From NCBI RefSeq assembly GCF_900129275.1, contig NZ_FQUX01000003.1:310001-374000 (forward strand): 64,000 nucleotides of DNA. The letters are read 5' to 3'. Numbering within the stretch: position 1 is the stretch's first letter; the number at the start of each line of letters is the position of its first letter. The stretch is from Arenibacter palladensis. Lineage in GTDB: Bacteria > Bacteroidota > Bacteroidia > Flavobacteriales > Flavobacteriaceae. The notes beneath the pieces are model-generated. The model was not told the DNA's origin and ran no database searches. It worked only from the letters and a program-made list of their open reading frames with translations. A program made the position numbers and the translations under genes. Below are positions 63,448 to 64,000 of this stretch, one piece after another.

Positions 63448-64000
63448 TGAATATCTTTTCCAAAATTGAAAAAATAGGCTACAGTATTTTATTGGCAATT
63501 GTATTGATCGGCCTCTATTTGGGCCTCAGGGACGACATTTATTTTGATGTTAATTATGCCCAAGAAGATGGACCGGTTGAATGGGGTACGGCCATAATGC
63601 TATTTGGAATATTCGTACTTTCCCTATACCACTTATTAACTTTGTGGAACGGCAAAAAAATATTGTGGAAATTGGGTACCTTCCTTTTTGTAATCTTGTT
63701 CCTTTTCGCCGCGGGTGAAGAAATCTCATGGGGTCAACGAATATTCGGGGTGGAATCCAGTGAATTTTTTATAGAAAACAACGCCCAGGGCGAAACCAAC
63801 CTACATAATCTGGTAGTAGGTGAAAAGAAAATAAACAAAATTATCTTTAGCCAGTTATTGTTCCTAGTGATGTTTATTTACCTAATTATTACTCCTATCC
63901 TCTTCAGAAAATTTAAGTGGTTTAAGGATTTGGCCAACAATTTTGCCGTGCCCATTGTAAAGTGGCATCATACCATCGCCTTTTTAGTGGCAACCGTTTT
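63444..64000 (+). CDS. Membrane protein with AGEEISWGQR motif (3' end outside window)
   Basis: A partial gene with 185 visible residues, open to the right edge. Its ATG overlaps the ArnT-like stop (ATGATGA), so it belongs to the same operon. Predicted membrane helices lie at about 12-28, 50-68, 76-95, 138-155 and near the edge. The acidic, Trp-rich loop AAGEEISWGQRIFG with NLHNLV follows the third helix; similar motifs occur in uncharacterised bacterial membrane proteins, as far as I recall. The Glu-Glu and His residues could bind metal. I cannot assign a function. Confidence 0.8.
   Translation, partial: MMNIFSKIEKIGYSILLAIVLIGLYLGLRDDIYFDVNYAQEDGPVEWGTAIMLFGIFVLSLYHLLTLWNGKKILWKLGTFLFVILFLFAAGEEISWGQRIFGVESSEFFIENNAQGETNLHNLVVGEKKINKIIFSQLLFLVMFIYLIITPILFRKFKWFKDLANNFAVPIVKWHHTIAFLVATV

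Overview
The window looks like chromosome from a marine-type member of the Flavobacteriaceae (Bacteroidota). The signs are SusC/SusD and other TonB-dependent receptors with N-terminal carboxypeptidase-regulatory-like domains, a giant SprB-repeat adhesin with a type IX secretion C-terminal signal, a split-alpha (three-gene) transhydrogenase, near absence of Shine-Dalgarno sites, several TTG starts, and at least one promoter of the Bacteroidetes TTG/TAnnTTTG type. The genus cannot be fixed from sequence alone; a Maribacter/Zobellia/Arenibacter-like relative is a guess. No CRISPR array, rRNA operon, prophage or intact insertion sequence was seen.

Layout. 1-2.6 kb: pntA1 (cut by the window edge), pntA2 and pntB. 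2.7-10.7 kb: an Lrp/AsnC regulator, a 1.5-kb intergenic region rich in palindromes, then a TonB receptor, a lipoprotein, a Tat-exported aminotransferase and an AEC permease. 10.9-16.1 kb: a small secreted protein, then a likely metal-uptake locus (His/Cys-rich small protein, TonB receptor, two DUF4625-like lipoproteins). 16.3-17.0 kb: tRNA-Pro(UGG), a GIY-YIG nuclease gene whose end lies inside the tRNA gene, a remodelled second tRNA-Pro copy, a third tRNA-end fragment and long hairpins. 17.1-25.6 kb: the giant adhesin. 25.7-27.3 kb: a PQQ sugar dehydrogenase lipoprotein and a c-type cytochrome.

27.3-44.2 kb is the best-integrated region: MurQ, a DeoR-type regulator, SusC/SusD, a GHL10 (DigH-like) glycosidase, an AmpG-like permease, a NagZ-like GH3 enzyme, a methyltransferase, AnmK, then a DUF4212/SSS symporter pair and acetyl-CoA synthetase. 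Together these read as a polysaccharide-utilisation-type locus for peptidoglycan glycan fragments: import through the outer membrane, trimming, cytoplasmic uptake, hydrolysis, phosphorylation of anhydroMurNAc, MurNAc-6-P etherase, and perhaps recovery of the acetate released. The divergent promoter carries five TTGC motifs one helical turn apart across a good Bacteroidetes promoter.

44.6-64 kb is more ordinary: a PAS histidine kinase with a response regulator, an APC permease, a recent 424-bp duplication holding a small secreted protein, a MsrA lipoprotein, a DUF1080 plus Tat Gfo/Idh pair, an ECF sigma factor / membrane protein / secreted effector operon, galM-DUF2911-meaB, and a cell-envelope glycosylation operon (GT2, LAB_N protein, ArnT-like transferase, membrane protein) running off the right edge.
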